Shown: piece after piece, positions 8,564 through 18,114 of the stretch
Layout: every line of letters starts with the position of its first letter
Numbering within the stretch: position 1 is the stretch's first letter
Assembly: GCA_002746155.1 (NCBI GenBank)
Contig: NVWF01000001.1
Coordinates: 202,260 to 234,581 of the forward strand
Source: Gammaproteobacteria bacterium
GTDB taxonomy: Bacteria > Pseudomonadota > Gammaproteobacteria > Enterobacterales > GCA-2746155
Length of the DNA: 32,322 nucleotides
Reading direction: 5' to 3'
Notes under the pieces: generated by a model
The model's database searches: none
What the model was told of the DNA's origin: nothing
The model's input: the letters and a program-made list of their open reading frames with translations, nothing else
Made by a program: the position numbers and the translations under genes

Positions 8564-11305
8564 TTAAGTTAGCTTACCGTGACACTGCTTGAACTTACGG
8601 CCTGAACCACAAGGACAGGGTTCATTTCTTCCAACCTTACGAGCTTCTCGAACAAAAGGGGTCTGCTCCTGTTCAGGCTCAGCAGCCTGCTCTCCGTCTG
8701 AAGCTTCACTCATAGCGGATGCATTGGCATGTTGATAATTCATAGCTTGTGAGGCAGACTGTTGTCGACGTTTTTCGTCCACTGCTGCAACATCTGATTC
8801 TTCTTTTACTTGCACCTTAGCTAGAATACTTACAACTTCTGATTTTATTTCATCAAGCATCTGAGTAAACAGTTCAAAAGCTTCACGCTTATATTCTTGT
8901 TTTGGATTCTTCTGGGCGTAGCCACGTAAGTGAATACCTTGACGTAGATGATCCATAGCACCTAGATGCTCTTTCCACATGGAGTCAAGATGCTGCAGCA
9001 TAATTGCCTTTTCAAAATGGCGCATCACAGCACCACCGACAGTTTCTTCTTTTTCTTTATAAGCCGCTATAACTTTAGTCTGAATTTTGTCACGGAGGGA
9101 TTCTTCAAACAACTCATCGTCATCATCTAACCATTTCTGAACAGGCAACTCTAATAAATAGTCAGCTTTTAATCGCGCTTCAAGGGATGGAATATCCCAC
9201 ATTTCAGCGACTGACTGAGGGGGAATATATTGGCTGATGATGTCATTAACCACATCTTCACGAATAGCTGCAATGGTCTCTGATATATCTTCAGTGGACA
9301 TCAATTCAGCACGTTGCTCGTAAATCACTTTGCGCTGGTCGTTTGCCACATCATCATATTCAAGAAGATTTTTACGAATATCAAAGTTACGGGCTTCAAC
9401 TTTACGCTGAGCATTTTCAATGGCGCGAGATACCCAAGGATGCTCAATAGCTTCACCCTTCTCCCAACCTAGTTTTTTCATCATGCCAGCCATTCGATCG
9501 CTTGCAAATAAACGCATCAAGTTATCTTCAAGGGATAAATAGAAGCGACTTGAACCTGAGTCACCCTGACGACCGGAACGGCCTCTTAATTGATTATCAA
9601 TTCGACGTGACTCGTGACGCTCTGTACCAATAATTGCTAAACCACCAGAAGCTACAACACTATCATGACGTATCTGCCAGTTTTCTTTAATTTCCTTTGC
9701 TTTCTCGTCGCTCAAGTCAGTCACAGCATCAAGTTCTACCTGTAAATTACCACCGAGCACGATATCCGTACCACGACCTGCCATATTCGTAGCAATCGTC
9801 ACACGACCCGGGGCACCGGCATTAGCGATGATTTCCGCTTCTTTTTCGTGGAATTTTGCATTGAGTACCGAATGTTTAATGTTTGCTTTTTTAAGCACTC
9901 CGGATAAAAATTCCGAAGATTCAATGGATACTGTACCCACTAAAGAAGGCTGGCCTCGCTTAACACACTCTAAGATATCTTCAATGATCGCATCATTTTT
10001 TTCTTTTTGAGTTAAAAACACTAAATCAGGTTGATCATCACGTGTCATAGGCTGATTGGTTGGAATAACCACTACCTCAAGGCTATAAATTTGGCGCAAT
10101 TCAAAAGCTTCAGTATCAGCTGTACCGGTCATACCTGATAATTTGTCATATAAACGGAATAAATTCTGGAAAGTAATTGAAGCAAGTGTCTGGTTTTCAG
10201 ACTGAATATTCACCTTCTCTTTTGCTTCAACAGCCTGATGTAGGCCCTCTGACCAACGGCGCCCAGGCATGGTACGACCTGTGTGTTCATCAACAATAAC
10301 CACTTCGTTATTTTCAATGATGTAATCGACGTCTAGCTGATAACAAACATTGGCTCGAAGGGCGGCATTAATATGATGAAGTAGTGCAATATTAGCAGCG
10401 CTATAAAGTGCTGTTCCTTCTTCAAGCAGGTTCATCTCTGTTAATAATTCTTCTACCCTTTCCTGACCTTGTTCAGTTAAATAAACCTGACGTGATTTCT
10501 CATCAATATGATAATCACCATTGCCTAGGGATTCCTGCCCTTCCTCAATTTCACCGGTTTGAGCTACAAGTTTAGGGATCATCTTGTCAATTTCGGTGTA
10601 CATCTCACTGCTATCACCCACCGCACCCGATATGATCAAGGGTGTACGAGCTTCATCAATTAAAATCGAATCCACTTCATCGATAACGGCATAATTTAAA
10701 TCACGTTGAACTTTTTCTTCAATGGAAAAAGCCATGTTATCTCGAAGATAATCGAAACCGTATTCGTTATTGGTACCGTAAGTGATATCGCAGTTATAAG
10801 CCGCACGTTTTTCTTCAGCGTCTTGGCCTGAGAGAATAACTCCAACACTCATGCCTAAAAATTCATAAACTGGACGCATCCAATTGGCATCACGACTTGC
10901 AAGATAATCATTTACCGTTATGACATGAACACCTTCTTCATTTAAGGCATTTAGGTAAGCAGGAAGTGTCGCCACTAGGGTTTTACCTTCACCGGTTCTC
11001 ATCTCAGCAATCTTGCCGTTATCGAGCACCATGCCACCCACTAGTTGCACATCAAAGTGACGTAGTCCGATTGTTCTGACACTGGCTTCTCTTACCGTAG
11101 CGAAGGCTTCTTCTAAGAGCGAATCTTCAGTTTCGCCCTTCTCTAAGCGCTGTCTAAATTCAGCTGTTTTAGCCTTTAGCTCATCATCGGTTAAGGCTTT
11201 GTAACTCTCTTCATAAGAATTAATTTTATGAATTGCCTTGTTATATTTTTTCAATAATCGCTGGTTGCGACTGCCAAATACTTTAGTCAGAAATTGTCCG
11301 AACAT
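8564..11305 (-). CDS. secA: Preprotein translocase ATPase SecA
   Basis: SecA is the motor of the general secretion pathway, pushing unfolded preproteins through SecYEG. The 913 residues are typical. Walker A MRTGEGKT is at 102-109, followed by the DEAD region [15 protein letters not shown], the helicase motif [10 protein letters not shown], and [11 protein letters not shown]. The C terminus has the zinc-binding SEC-C tail with C897, C899, C908 and H909, used for SecB and lipid contact. The M23 peptidase gene lies 137 bases upstream on the same strand and mutT follows. No secM-like arrest peptide was found in the upstream gap. Confidence 0.97.
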   Translation of the reverse strand: MFGQFLTKVFGSRNQRLLKKYNKAIHKINSYEESYKALTDDELKAKTAEFRQRLEKGETEDSLLEEAFATVREASVRTIGLRHFDVQLVGGMVLDNGKIAEMRTGEGKTLVATLPAYLNALNEEGVHVITVNDYLASRDANWMRPVYEFLGMSVGVILSGQDAEEKRAAYNCDITYGTNNEYGFDYLRDNMAFSIEEKVQRDLNYAVIDEVDSILIDEARTPLIISGAVGDSSEMYTEIDKMIPKLVAQTGEIEEGQESLGNGDYHIDEKSRQVYLTEQGQERVEELLTEMNLLEEGTALYSAANIALLHHINAALRANVCYQLDVDYIIENNEVVIVDEHTGRTMPGRRWSEGLHQAVEAKEKVNIQSENQTLASITFQNLFRLYDKLSGMTGTADTEAFELRQIYSLEVVVIPTNQPMTRDDQPDLVFLTQKEKNDAIIEDILECVKRGQPSLVGTVSIESSEFLSGVLKKANIKHSVLNAKFHEKEAEIIANAGAPGRVTIATNMAGRGTDIVLGGNLQVELDAVTDLSDEKAKEIKENWQIRHDSVVASGGLAIIGTERHESRRIDNQLRGRSGRQGDSGSSRFYLSLEDNLMRLFASDRMAGMMKKLGWEKGEAIEHPWVSRAIENAQRKVEARNFDIRKNLLEYDDVANDQRKVIYEQRAELMSTEDISETIAAIREDVVNDIISQYIPPQSVAEMWDIPSLEARLKADYLLELPVQKWLDDDDELFEESLRDKIQTKVIAAYKEKEETVGGAVMRHFEKAIMLQHLDSMWKEHLGAMDHLRQGIHLRGYAQKNPKQEYKREAFELFTQMLDEIKSEVVSILAKVQVKEESDVAAVDEKRRQQSASQAMNYQHANASAMSEASDGEQAAEPEQEQTPFVREARKVGRNEPCPCGSGRKFKQCHGKLT

Positions 11306-11442
11306 GAAGGTCTCTTTTAATCAATTATGTAAGTTAAATAAAGCGTTTGTTCTTAGAGGGAAAGCATGGGGGCAAAGCTATTTAATTCAAGTGTAAATAT
11401 CTTAGCTGCTAATTATCACCTATTAAATTATCAGCTATTAAA

Positions 11443-12372
11443 TTAACGCCTGTTTACATATTTTGCCGGATTTAATGTTTTGCCATTTTTTAATATTTCA
11501 TAGTGCACATGGGGGCCAGTTGAGCGCCCTTCTGAGCCCATTTTAGCAATGACTTGTCCTTTACTTACCACATCACCCACTGAAACTAAAATTTCACTGT
11601 TATGAGCATAACGAGTGGTAATACCATCACCATGACTGATTTCAATAAATTGTCCGTAGTTACTGCGTTTTGCAGCCCAAGTAACAACTCCCGCTCCGGT
11701 GCTAATGACTTCAGCTCCCTGTTTACCGGCAAAATCCATTCCACCATGCCAAGAAGGCTTGCCATTAAAAGGGTCGGCTCTTGTACCGTAGAATGACGAA
11801 GCCCAACCTTTTTTAATGGGACGTCCTGAAATTCTCTTTTCAGCTTTTATCTCTTTATTCAGTAAAACCGCTTCTAATACTTCTAATTGATAGGCTCTAT
11901 CGTTAAGTTGAGCTGCAAAGTCATCTAAGTCTTGAAAAAGATTACTCGTAGGTAATTGCGATTCACCGTCAAGTATTTGTTCAGGGCCACCTATTCCAGG
12001 AGGCTGACTGAAATCGAATTCGTTCTTATTCACCTTTGCAAGGGTTGCAACCCTCTGACCAAAGGCGTTAATGCGAGTTAGCTCAGCCTGTAATCGCCCA
12101 AACTTTAACGTTAGGGCGTCGAGTTGCAGTTGAGACTGGGCTTTAGTGGCAGTTAACTCTTGCATTTGTTTATCTAGTTGAGCACGCATAGATTCAATCG
12201 CAACCGTTGATAGAGGTTGCTCTTTTGGTGCTTTAGTATACTGATACGTTAAAAAAGCCGCCAAAAATGGGGAGGCTAAAACCATCACTAATATTGAGAT
12301 AACTTGAGTTTCAGAAAAATTATACTTCCTTAAACCATGGCTGCGTGATTTTTTTAATACCGTTATTTTCAT
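11443..12372 (-). CDS. M23-family (LytM) metallopeptidase, membrane anchored
   Basis: A 309-residue protein with a cytoplasmic basic N terminus, one membrane segment near 24-43, a probable coiled coil near 60-105 and a C-terminal LytM/M23 domain (about 190-305). The zinc ligands are present: H209 and D213 in WHGGMDF, H288 and H290 in GPHVHYE, with H257 as the further active-site His. It is therefore probably an active periplasmic peptidoglycan endopeptidase and not a degenerate EnvC/NlpD-type activator. It is on the same strand as secA, which it precedes, and divergent from dciA. Confidence 0.88.
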   Translation of the reverse strand: MKITVLKKSRSHGLRKYNFSETQVISILVMVLASPFLAAFLTYQYTKAPKEQPLSTVAIESMRAQLDKQMQELTATKAQSQLQLDALTLKFGRLQAELTRINAFGQRVATLAKVNKNEFDFSQPPGIGGPEQILDGESQLPTSNLFQDLDDFAAQLNDRAYQLEVLEAVLLNKEIKAEKRISGRPIKKGWASSFYGTRADPFNGKPSWHGGMDFAGKQGAEVISTGAGVVTWAAKRSNYGQFIEISHGDGITTRYAHNSEILVSVGDVVSKGQVIAKMGSEGRSTGPHVHYEILKNGKTLNPAKYVNRR

Positions 12373-12423
12373 ATTTTTGTTATTCTAGTGTTAAGTGCTA
12401 AATCTAAGTAAAACCCTATCAAA

Positions 12424-12455
12424 ACTGTGCTTAATTGAACAATAAATTAAACAGT
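12424..12455. promoter_or_regulatory. Bulged inverted repeat before dciA
   Basis: ACTGT-gc-TTAATT (12424-12436) is complementary to AATTAA-ACAGT (12445-12455), giving 11 paired bases with a 2-base bulge around an 8-base loop. It lies in the 93-base gap between the divergent M23 and dciA genes, just before the dciA ATG at 12466. It could be an operator or an mRNA hairpin. It does not match a LexA box. The role is unknown. Confidence 0.35.
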
Positions 12456-12465
12456 GGATTAAAGA

Positions 12466-12837
12466 ATGAATAAAGAAAAATTATTCTCATTATCTCAGTC
12501 AATTAATCGTTATCAGCGAAGCTGTTCACGTTCAGACGTACCTTCTATTAATAATAGACTAGGTACAGCCTCAGGTGAGCTAGGGCATCTGGTGCACAAC
12601 CTTAACAGAATCAACCGCTTAAGCCAAACTTTAAAAAAAATTATCAACAGGCCTTTACTCGATCATTGCCGTGTAGTCCACTGGAGAGATAATGTTTTAG
12701 TGCTGGCTGTGGACTCAAGTCTTTGGGCTAATCGCCTGAGATTTGAAAAACTCAGCCTACTCAGTCAGTTACGACAAAATGGTTTTCCAGGAACAAGTAG
12801 TATTGACATCATCGTTCAACCCGGTGATTTTAAATAA
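12466..12837 (+). CDS. dciA: DUF721 protein, probable DciA helicase-loading factor
   Basis: A 123-residue DUF721-family protein. DciA is the ancestral bacterial loader and recruiter of the replicative helicase DnaB, in genomes without DnaC/DnaI. The core pattern is visible in the C-terminal half: LLDHCRVVHWRDNVLVLAVDSSLWANRLRF-like strands (about 65-95) followed by the helix with LSLLSQLRQNG. Its place between a divergent M23-secA-mutT unit and recN supports the call. It ends 38 bases before recN. Confidence 0.8.
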   Translation: MNKEKLFSLSQSINRYQRSCSRSDVPSINNRLGTASGELGHLVHNLNRINRLSQTLKKIINRPLLDHCRVVHWRDNVLVLAVDSSLWANRLRFEKLSLLSQLRQNGFPGTSSIDIIVQPGDFK

Positions 12838-12875
12838 TTTATTGCATTCCCAACTAGCCCAGTTAGAATAACCCC

Positions 12876-14558
12876 ATGTTGTTAAGTATCCAAATTGAAA
12901 ATTTCGCCATCATTGATCACCTCAATGTAGACTTCCGTGAGGGTATGACTGTACTCACAGGAGAAACAGGTGCGGGTAAATCAATCATCGTTGATGCGCT
13001 CTCTCTGCTATTAGGAACACGTGCTGATGCTTCAGTGGTTCGAAGTGGTGCTAAAAAAACAGACATTACCGCCAGTTTCGACTTAACTAAAATCCCATCT
13101 GTTGAAAAATGGTTAGCAGAGCAGGAACTTGATGCAGAAGGCGATTGCCTGTTAAGAAGAGTGATCAGTAAAGAAGGTCGTTCTAAAGGTTTTATCAATG
13201 GCCGTCCTGCGACTCTCTCCATGATGAAAAGCTTGGGTGAGCAACTGGTAGACATCCATGGTCAACATGCTCACCAAGCCCTACTTCGCCCGGGTATGCA
13301 AAGTAAGTTGTTGGATGGATTTGCTGATCTGCATAAGGCGCGACAGGAAGTTAAGGATAAATGGCATGGTTGGAAAGTGCTTGAAAAAGAATTATCTTTG
13401 CTACAACAGTCAGAGCAAGATCGCCATGATCGCCATGAGCTACTTGATTATCAAGTAACAGAGCTTGATGATTTCGGCATAAACACTGAAGAGATCATGA
13501 CCATCGATGCAGAATTTAATCGACTCGCTAATAGCAATCAACTGCTTGAAGAAACAGAGCAACAATTGCATCTACTTTATCAAAGTGATCAAAGTGCTCA
13601 AACTACTCAAAACTCAGCCTATGAAACCGTTAATCAAGCAGCGATTAAACTTGATGAATTGTCAAAGCTCGATAAATCCCTGACACCGGTGAGCGAAATG
13701 CTATTTACAGCCAGCATTCAAATTCAAGAGGCATCACAGGAATTACGGCTGTATCAAGAGCAAGTGGATCAAGATCCTGCCAAGCTTCAGCAGCTTGATC
13801 AGCGGCTTGCCGATCTTCATGATTTAGCCCGCAAGCACCGAGTTGATGTGAAGATATTACCTAAATTACACATCCAACTTAAACAAGAACTAGAAGAGTT
13901 AACCAGCTCAAGTTTACGCTTCGATAGTCTTGAATATGATGTTGCCCAAGCAAGAAGAGAGTTTGTGAAGTTTGCCGAGAAATTAAATAAGGCGCGTCAC
14001 AAGGCTGGGAAAAAACTCAATACACTTATCACTGATTATTTACAGCAACTTGGCATGTCTGGTGGCAAATTTAGTGTGGATTTCGAAACTCTCAACCAGC
14101 AGCGTTATACAAGCGAAGGCACGGAAAAAGTCAGCTTCCTGGTCACAGCTAACCCAGGTCAACCGCTACAAGCCTTGTCTAAAGTTGCATCGGGTGGTGA
14201 GTTGTCACGCATATCCTTAGCAATTCAAGTGATAACCGTTACTGGCACTTCCATCCCTTGTCTAATTTTTGATGAGGTGGATGTGGGGATCGGCGGAGGT
14301 ACTGCTGAAGTGGTGGGTAATTTATTAAAGACCATCTCAAGCAATGCTCAAGTGCTTTGTGTGACACATCAAGCGCAAGTTGCCTCCAAAGGCGACCAAC
14401 ATTACAAGGTTGTTAAATCATCTGATAAAAATAGCACCTCCACTCAAATAGAAGATCTGCAACCTGAGCAAAGACTGCAAGAGATTGCTCGCATGATCGG
14501 TGGTATAACAATTACCGATCAAACCCGTGAACATGCAAAAGAAATGCTATCTGCGTAA
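12876..14558 (+). CDS. recN: DNA repair protein RecN
   Basis: RecN is an SMC-like ATPase that acts early at double-strand breaks, holding DNA ends together for RecA-dependent repair. It has 560 residues (E. coli 553). The N-terminal half carries Walker A GETGAGKS at 29-36. A central coiled-coil region (about 160-370) is rich in Gln, Leu and Glu. The C-terminal half carries the ABC signature ASGGELSR near 438-445 and Walker B CLIFDEVD at 462-469, then VTHQAQVAS. No LexA-type operator is visible in the short gap before it. The histidine operon starts 100 bases after its stop. Confidence 0.96.
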   Translation: MLLSIQIENFAIIDHLNVDFREGMTVLTGETGAGKSIIVDALSLLLGTRADASVVRSGAKKTDITASFDLTKIPSVEKWLAEQELDAEGDCLLRRVISKEGRSKGFINGRPATLSMMKSLGEQLVDIHGQHAHQALLRPGMQSKLLDGFADLHKARQEVKDKWHGWKVLEKELSLLQQSEQDRHDRHELLDYQVTELDDFGINTEEIMTIDAEFNRLANSNQLLEETEQQLHLLYQSDQSAQTTQNSAYETVNQAAIKLDELSKLDKSLTPVSEMLFTASIQIQEASQELRLYQEQVDQDPAKLQQLDQRLADLHDLARKHRVDVKILPKLHIQLKQELEELTSSSLRFDSLEYDVAQARREFVKFAEKLNKARHKAGKKLNTLITDYLQQLGMSGGKFSVDFETLNQQRYTSEGTEKVSFLVTANPGQPLQALSKVASGGELSRISLAIQVITVTGTSIPCLIFDEVDVGIGGGTAEVVGNLLKTISSNAQVLCVTHQAQVASKGDQHYKVVKSSDKNSTSTQIEDLQPEQRLQEIARMIGGITITDQTREHAKEMLSA

Positions 14559-14658
14559 AAACTTTATTCCTACACTCTACCTAAACTACTCGTAGACTAT
14601 TCTTAAAAAAGATGAAAAAAACATTGCAATAGCTTTCTAAACCTGAAAACATAGCGCC

Positions 14659-14763
14659 ATGAACACACTTAAACCAACAGCACTTTTAACTTTGACAAGC
14701 ATAACCGCTTTTCATCATCACCATCATCATACCCATGACGGTGCTTCTGATGTTGTGTTTTAA
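14659..14763 (+). CDS. hisL: Histidine operon leader peptide HisL
   Basis: A 34-codon frame (ATG 14659, TAA 14761) that encodes six His codons in a row (14713-14730), a Thr, and a seventh His (14734-14736). It ends about 40 bases before a rho-independent terminator that precedes hisG. A His-rich peptide here is the signature of ribosome-mediated attenuation: scarce histidyl-tRNA stalls the ribosome on the His codons and the terminator does not form. The N-terminal 18 codons are longer than in the enteric leader. No strong ribosome site or consensus promoter was recognised upstream. Confidence 0.92.
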   Translation: MNTLKPTALLTLTSITAFHHHHHHTHDGASDVVF

Positions 14764-14835
14764 AAAATATAAAATAATTTAAAACTAAAAAACAAATACC
14801 TAAGCCCCGTTTACCAAGTAGCCGGGGCTTTTTTT
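14740..14835 (+). terminator. his attenuator: terminator and candidate antiterminator
   Basis: AAGCCCCG (14802-14809) pairs perfectly with CGGGGCTT (14823-14830) around a 13-base loop, followed by a run of T to 14835, giving an intrinsic terminator before hisG. A competing partner exists: GGTGCTT (14740-14746), just after the last His codon, can pair at 6 of 7 positions with AAGCCCC (14802-14808). A ribosome stalled on the His codons would leave this segment free to form the antiterminator, while a ribosome reaching the stop would cover it. The hairpin is seen; the switching is inferred. Confidence 0.8.
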
Positions 14836-14886
14836 ATGCTTTTTTTACAGAACTTTTGACATAAACTTTTATCAGAGACTAGAACC

Positions 14887-15735
14887 ATGACACTAAAACT
14901 TGTACTACCTAAAGGCCGCATTAATACCAAGGTGCTTAAACTTCTATCCGACTGTGGCATTGACTTGATTGGTGATGAGCGCAATTATCGACCCACAGCT
15001 TACGGGTTTAATTTGGAGGTAAAGCTTCTAAAGAGTCAAAACATTCCTTCTCTCATCGAGCTTGGACAACATGACATAGGGTTTGCAGGTCTCGACTGGA
15101 TCTTGGAACGTCAAAGTAAGGTGGAGATTTTAAAAGATCTTGGCTATGATCCTGTTGAGATCGTTACCTGCATACCCGAGGATTGGGATTGGGCTGAGAT
15201 GCAAAAGCGTCCATTAATCGTTGCCTCAGAATATAAAAGAATTAGCGAAACCTACCTCGATAAACTGGGTCTAGATTATCAACTGCTGCGTTCATATGGT
15301 GCCACAGAAGTTTTTCCTCCTGAGGACGCCGATATGATCATCGACAATACCTCCACTGGTACTACTATTCGCGCCAATCGTTTAAAGATTGTCGATACGG
15401 TAATGAAAAGCACCACGCAATTTATCGCTAATGCTGACGCTTTAAAGGATAGTGGAAAACGTCAGGATATTGAAGATTTGCTCACCCTAATGCAATCGGT
15501 GATTAATGGCAGAGAGCGGGTGTTACTTGAAATGAACTGCAGTAATGATCAGATCACCTCCATTGTTGAACTGCTTCCTTGCATGCGTTATCCAACGGTT
15601 TCAAAACTCTATCAAGATAAAGGCTTTGCTGTGAAGGCTGCGGTTAAAAAATCAGAAATTCGTGATCTTATCCCAAAACTGATTACAGCGGGCGCCACCG
15701 ACATTCTTGAAACAGCAATTCGAAAAGCGATTTAG
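14887..15735 (+). CDS. hisG: ATP phosphoribosyltransferase HisG (long form)
   Basis: HisG commits PRPP and ATP to histidine synthesis and is feedback-inhibited by histidine. The 282 residues include the C-terminal regulatory domain (about 210-282), so this is the long, HisZ-independent form, slightly shorter than the E. coli enzyme (299). It starts LKLVLPKGRINTKVLKLL, and the PRPP-binding loop is DNTSTGTTIRAN near 156-167. It is the first enzyme gene after the attenuator. The next gene is hisC rather than hisD, which differs from enteric operons. Confidence 0.94.
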   Translation: MTLKLVLPKGRINTKVLKLLSDCGIDLIGDERNYRPTAYGFNLEVKLLKSQNIPSLIELGQHDIGFAGLDWILERQSKVEILKDLGYDPVEIVTCIPEDWDWAEMQKRPLIVASEYKRISETYLDKLGLDYQLLRSYGATEVFPPEDADMIIDNTSTGTTIRANRLKIVDTVMKSTTQFIANADALKDSGKRQDIEDLLTLMQSVINGRERVLLEMNCSNDQITSIVELLPCMRYPTVSKLYQDKGFAVKAAVKKSEIRDLIPKLITAGATDILETAIRKAI

Positions 15736-15748
15736 GATCACCTTAGCC

Positions 15749-17497
15749 ATGTCTATTAAAGAATCTACTGAAAGCAAACAGCCACTGCGACTAAACTTTA
15801 ATGAGCGTAGTGATTTTACAAGCCCACTTGAGCAAAAATATAACTTTGATGGTGGCATTTGGCAGTACCCTGACCGTAAGCCCTTAGAACAATTGCTTGC
15901 TGGACGCTATGGTTTAAAGCCTTCTCAGGTGTTCTGCACCAATGGTGGTGATGAAGCCATTATGATTTTGATGCGAATATTGAAAGAATGCTCACCATTA
16001 ATTTTACCCTTACCGGCCTTTTCTCAATATGTTTGGGGAGTAGAAAGTTGGCAGTTAGAGGCAAACTTGATTGAGGGTAATAAGGATCTTACCATTGATA
16101 TGGACGCTACATTAAATGCCTTAAGAGCAACAACTAACTCGGTTGTAATCATAACGCGTCCGAATAATCCCAGTGGAGAGCTTATCTCCCTGTCAAACTT
16201 GCTTGAGATAATTGAGACGGCTAAGGACAACAACAGCTGGGTATTTCTCGATGAAGCCTACATAGAATTTAGCGATGAACAAAGTGTCGCCTGTTCACTA
16301 CTTGCTCAAAATGATGATCCATACAATGCTCAATATGACAACCTAGTGATTTTAAGAACCCTTTCAAAAGCCTACGGTCTAGCGGGTATTCGATTAGGTT
16401 ATCTTCTGGGTGCAGAAAAGTTGATCAGCGAATTTGAAAAACGCTGTGCGCCTTTTAATGTAGCAACACCAACCTTGAACATTGCCATGGAAGCTTTATC
16501 AAAAAGCAATCAGGAGGATGTAGACAATTACTGCCTGACAATTCGCAGTAATCGTAATCAACTATTTAATGAATTAAAAAGTAGAAATATAAATGTCTTA
16601 CCAAGTCAGGCAAATTTTCTTGTTCTACAATTGCCTATCAATCAATCCATTGCCGTCGAGTCATTTCTTGCAAGAAACGGCATTATGGTAAGAAGCTTCT
16701 GTGATGCTTCCCTGACTAATAACCTAACTAATAACATGACTAACTGTCTGCGTGTCACTATTCCATTTAACATGAGTAAACTATCTAGTCTGTTAAAACA
16801 GGCGCTTTATCCTGACTTGATATGTCTCGATATGGATGGGGTTTTAATTGATACTAGCGGTAGTTATGACGCCACTGTTATTGCTACTGTTAAAAAATTA
16901 TCGGGTACAACGATTGCTCTTGATGATATTGAGCAATTAAAAAGTAAAGGTGGTTTTAACAATGATTGGGTTTTGTCTCAACAATTACTTTCTAATCTCG
17001 GTAAAGAATATGACTTGGAAGAAGTCATTAAAGTCTTTCAACAGATATATCTCGGTGAAAACAATGATGGCCTTGTGCAAAATGAACAGGTGATTATTAA
17101 TCAATCCCTTGTAAAGTTAATTAAGGATTCAACTGCTGCCATAACAAACACATCCTTTGCCATAGCGTTTGCCATCGTTACAGGTCGACCCTTAATTGAA
17201 GCAACAGCAGGGGCAAATTTTATAGGCCTTGAACAGCTTAAACTGATCAGCCTTGATTGTGTTGAAAATGCTAAACCTTCACCTGAAGGTATCAAGAAAT
17301 TGCAAGACAGCTATTCAGCCTTCAGTTGGATGTGTGGTGATAATCCCGATGATATGCAAGCAGCAAACGCATCAAATTCACTTGCCATCGGAATTGCAAA
17401 TGAGCAAAACAAACAACAAGCCCTCTACCTGGCCGGAGCGGACTTTGTACTAAATGATATCAATGAACTGGAGAACTGGTTATGTCCACTAAAATAA
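15749..17497 (+). CDS. hisC: Histidinol-phosphate aminotransferase fused to HAD phosphatase-like domain
   Basis: A 582-residue two-domain protein from ATG 15749; an upstream in-frame TTG inside hisG was rejected. Residues 1 to about 355 are a PLP aminotransferase of the HisC type: RPNNPSG at 137-143, FLDEAY at 166-171 with the cofactor-binding Asp, and TLSKAYGLAGIRLG with the PLP lysine K207. Residues about 356-582 form a HAD domain with all four motifs: LDMDGVLID (D361, D363), IVTGR (T478), K509 in AKPSPEG, and GDNPDD (D531, D535). The insertion between motifs I and II fits HAD subfamily IA. Since hisB here lacks a phosphatase half, this domain probably provides histidinol-phosphate phosphatase. 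HisC makes its substrate, so the fusion would couple consecutive steps. It overlaps hisB by 16 bases. Confidence 0.88.
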   Translation: MSIKESTESKQPLRLNFNERSDFTSPLEQKYNFDGGIWQYPDRKPLEQLLAGRYGLKPSQVFCTNGGDEAIMILMRILKECSPLILPLPAFSQYVWGVESWQLEANLIEGNKDLTIDMDATLNALRATTNSVVIITRPNNPSGELISLSNLLEIIETAKDNNSWVFLDEAYIEFSDEQSVACSLLAQNDDPYNAQYDNLVILRTLSKAYGLAGIRLGYLLGAEKLISEFEKRCAPFNVATPTLNIAMEALSKSNQEDVDNYCLTIRSNRNQLFNELKSRNINVLPSQANFLVLQLPINQSIAVESFLARNGIMVRSFCDASLTNNLTNNMTNCLRVTIPFNMSKLSSLLKQALYPDLICLDMDGVLIDTSGSYDATVIATVKKLSGTTIALDDIEQLKSKGGFNNDWVLSQQLLSNLGKEYDLEEVIKVFQQIYLGENNDGLVQNEQVIINQSLVKLIKDSTAAITNTSFAIAFAIVTGRPLIEATAGANFIGLEQLKLISLDCVENAKPSPEGIKKLQDSYSAFSWMCGDNPDDMQAANASNSLAIGIANEQNKQQALYLAGADFVLNDINELENWLCPLK

Positions 17498-18099
17498 TAC
17501 CCAATAAAGAAACACCCACTCAAGTAATGCCCATTGAGGTGTCAAGAAATACGAAGGAAACCAACATAACCGTTAGTCTCAATATCAGAGGTTCACAACA
17601 ACTGGATATTAATACTGGACTCGGTTTTCTCGATCACATGCTTGAACAGTTAGCTAATCATGCCCGCTGGGATCTAGCGATTAATGTTAAAGGCGATCTG
17701 CACATAGACGATCACCATAGTGTTGAGGACATTGCCATTTGCCTTGGTGACGCCCTACAACAAAGCTGGCGTGCGCTACCTTCCATGCAGCGTTATGGAC
17801 AGAGATTACTGCCCATGGATGAAGCACTTATTCTTTGCGCTGTTGATTTATCCGGCAGGGGGATTTATCGAGGGGAGTTAAACTTTAGCCGTGAGATGCT
17901 TGGCGATATCAGCACCGAGATGTTCGAACACTTTTTTAATACCTTAGCACTAGCAGCGTCCATGACACTGCATATTGAACCTCTGTATTTTCGTAATAAT
18001 CACCACCTGGCAGAGGGTTGTTTTAAGGCGTTGGCCTATGCATTAAAAGAGGCTTTATCTCCCGCTAAAGGTGATAACACCACCAAGGGTGTTCTCTGA
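17482..18099 (+). CDS. hisB: Imidazoleglycerol-phosphate dehydratase HisB (monofunctional)
   Basis: It dehydrates imidazoleglycerol phosphate to imidazole acetol phosphate. At 205 residues it is the dehydratase only, without the N-terminal HAD phosphatase half found in enteric HisB (about 355 residues). Metal-binding histidine motifs of the family are present: LDHMLEQLANHARWD near 50-64, DDHHSVEDIA near 75-84, and in the second half FEHFFNTLA and NNHHLAEGCFKA. The start lies within the end of the hisC fusion gene, so translation is coupled. Confidence 0.95.
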   Translation: MSTKIIPNKETPTQVMPIEVSRNTKETNITVSLNIRGSQQLDINTGLGFLDHMLEQLANHARWDLAINVKGDLHIDDHHSVEDIAICLGDALQQSWRALPSMQRYGQRLLPMDEALILCAVDLSGRGIYRGELNFSREMLGDISTEMFEHFFNTLALAASMTLHIEPLYFRNNHHLAEGCFKALAYALKEALSPAKGDNTTKGVL

Positions 18100-18114
18100 T
18101 ATGGATTATTTGTT

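Noticed and set aside
11306-11442. Possible secM-like arrest peptide upstream of secA
   Set aside because: The minus strand of this gap has only a five-codon frame (with stop) after its sole usable ATG; no arrest motif is present.
14856-14885. TTGACA near the hisG start as an internal promoter
   Set aside because: The matching -10 position is a poor TAGAAC, and transcription would begin after the hisG ATG.
15707-15748. Upstream TTG start that would extend the HisC fusion into hisG
   Set aside because: The added 14 residues have no family match, and the ATG at 15749 gives a normal HisC N terminus.
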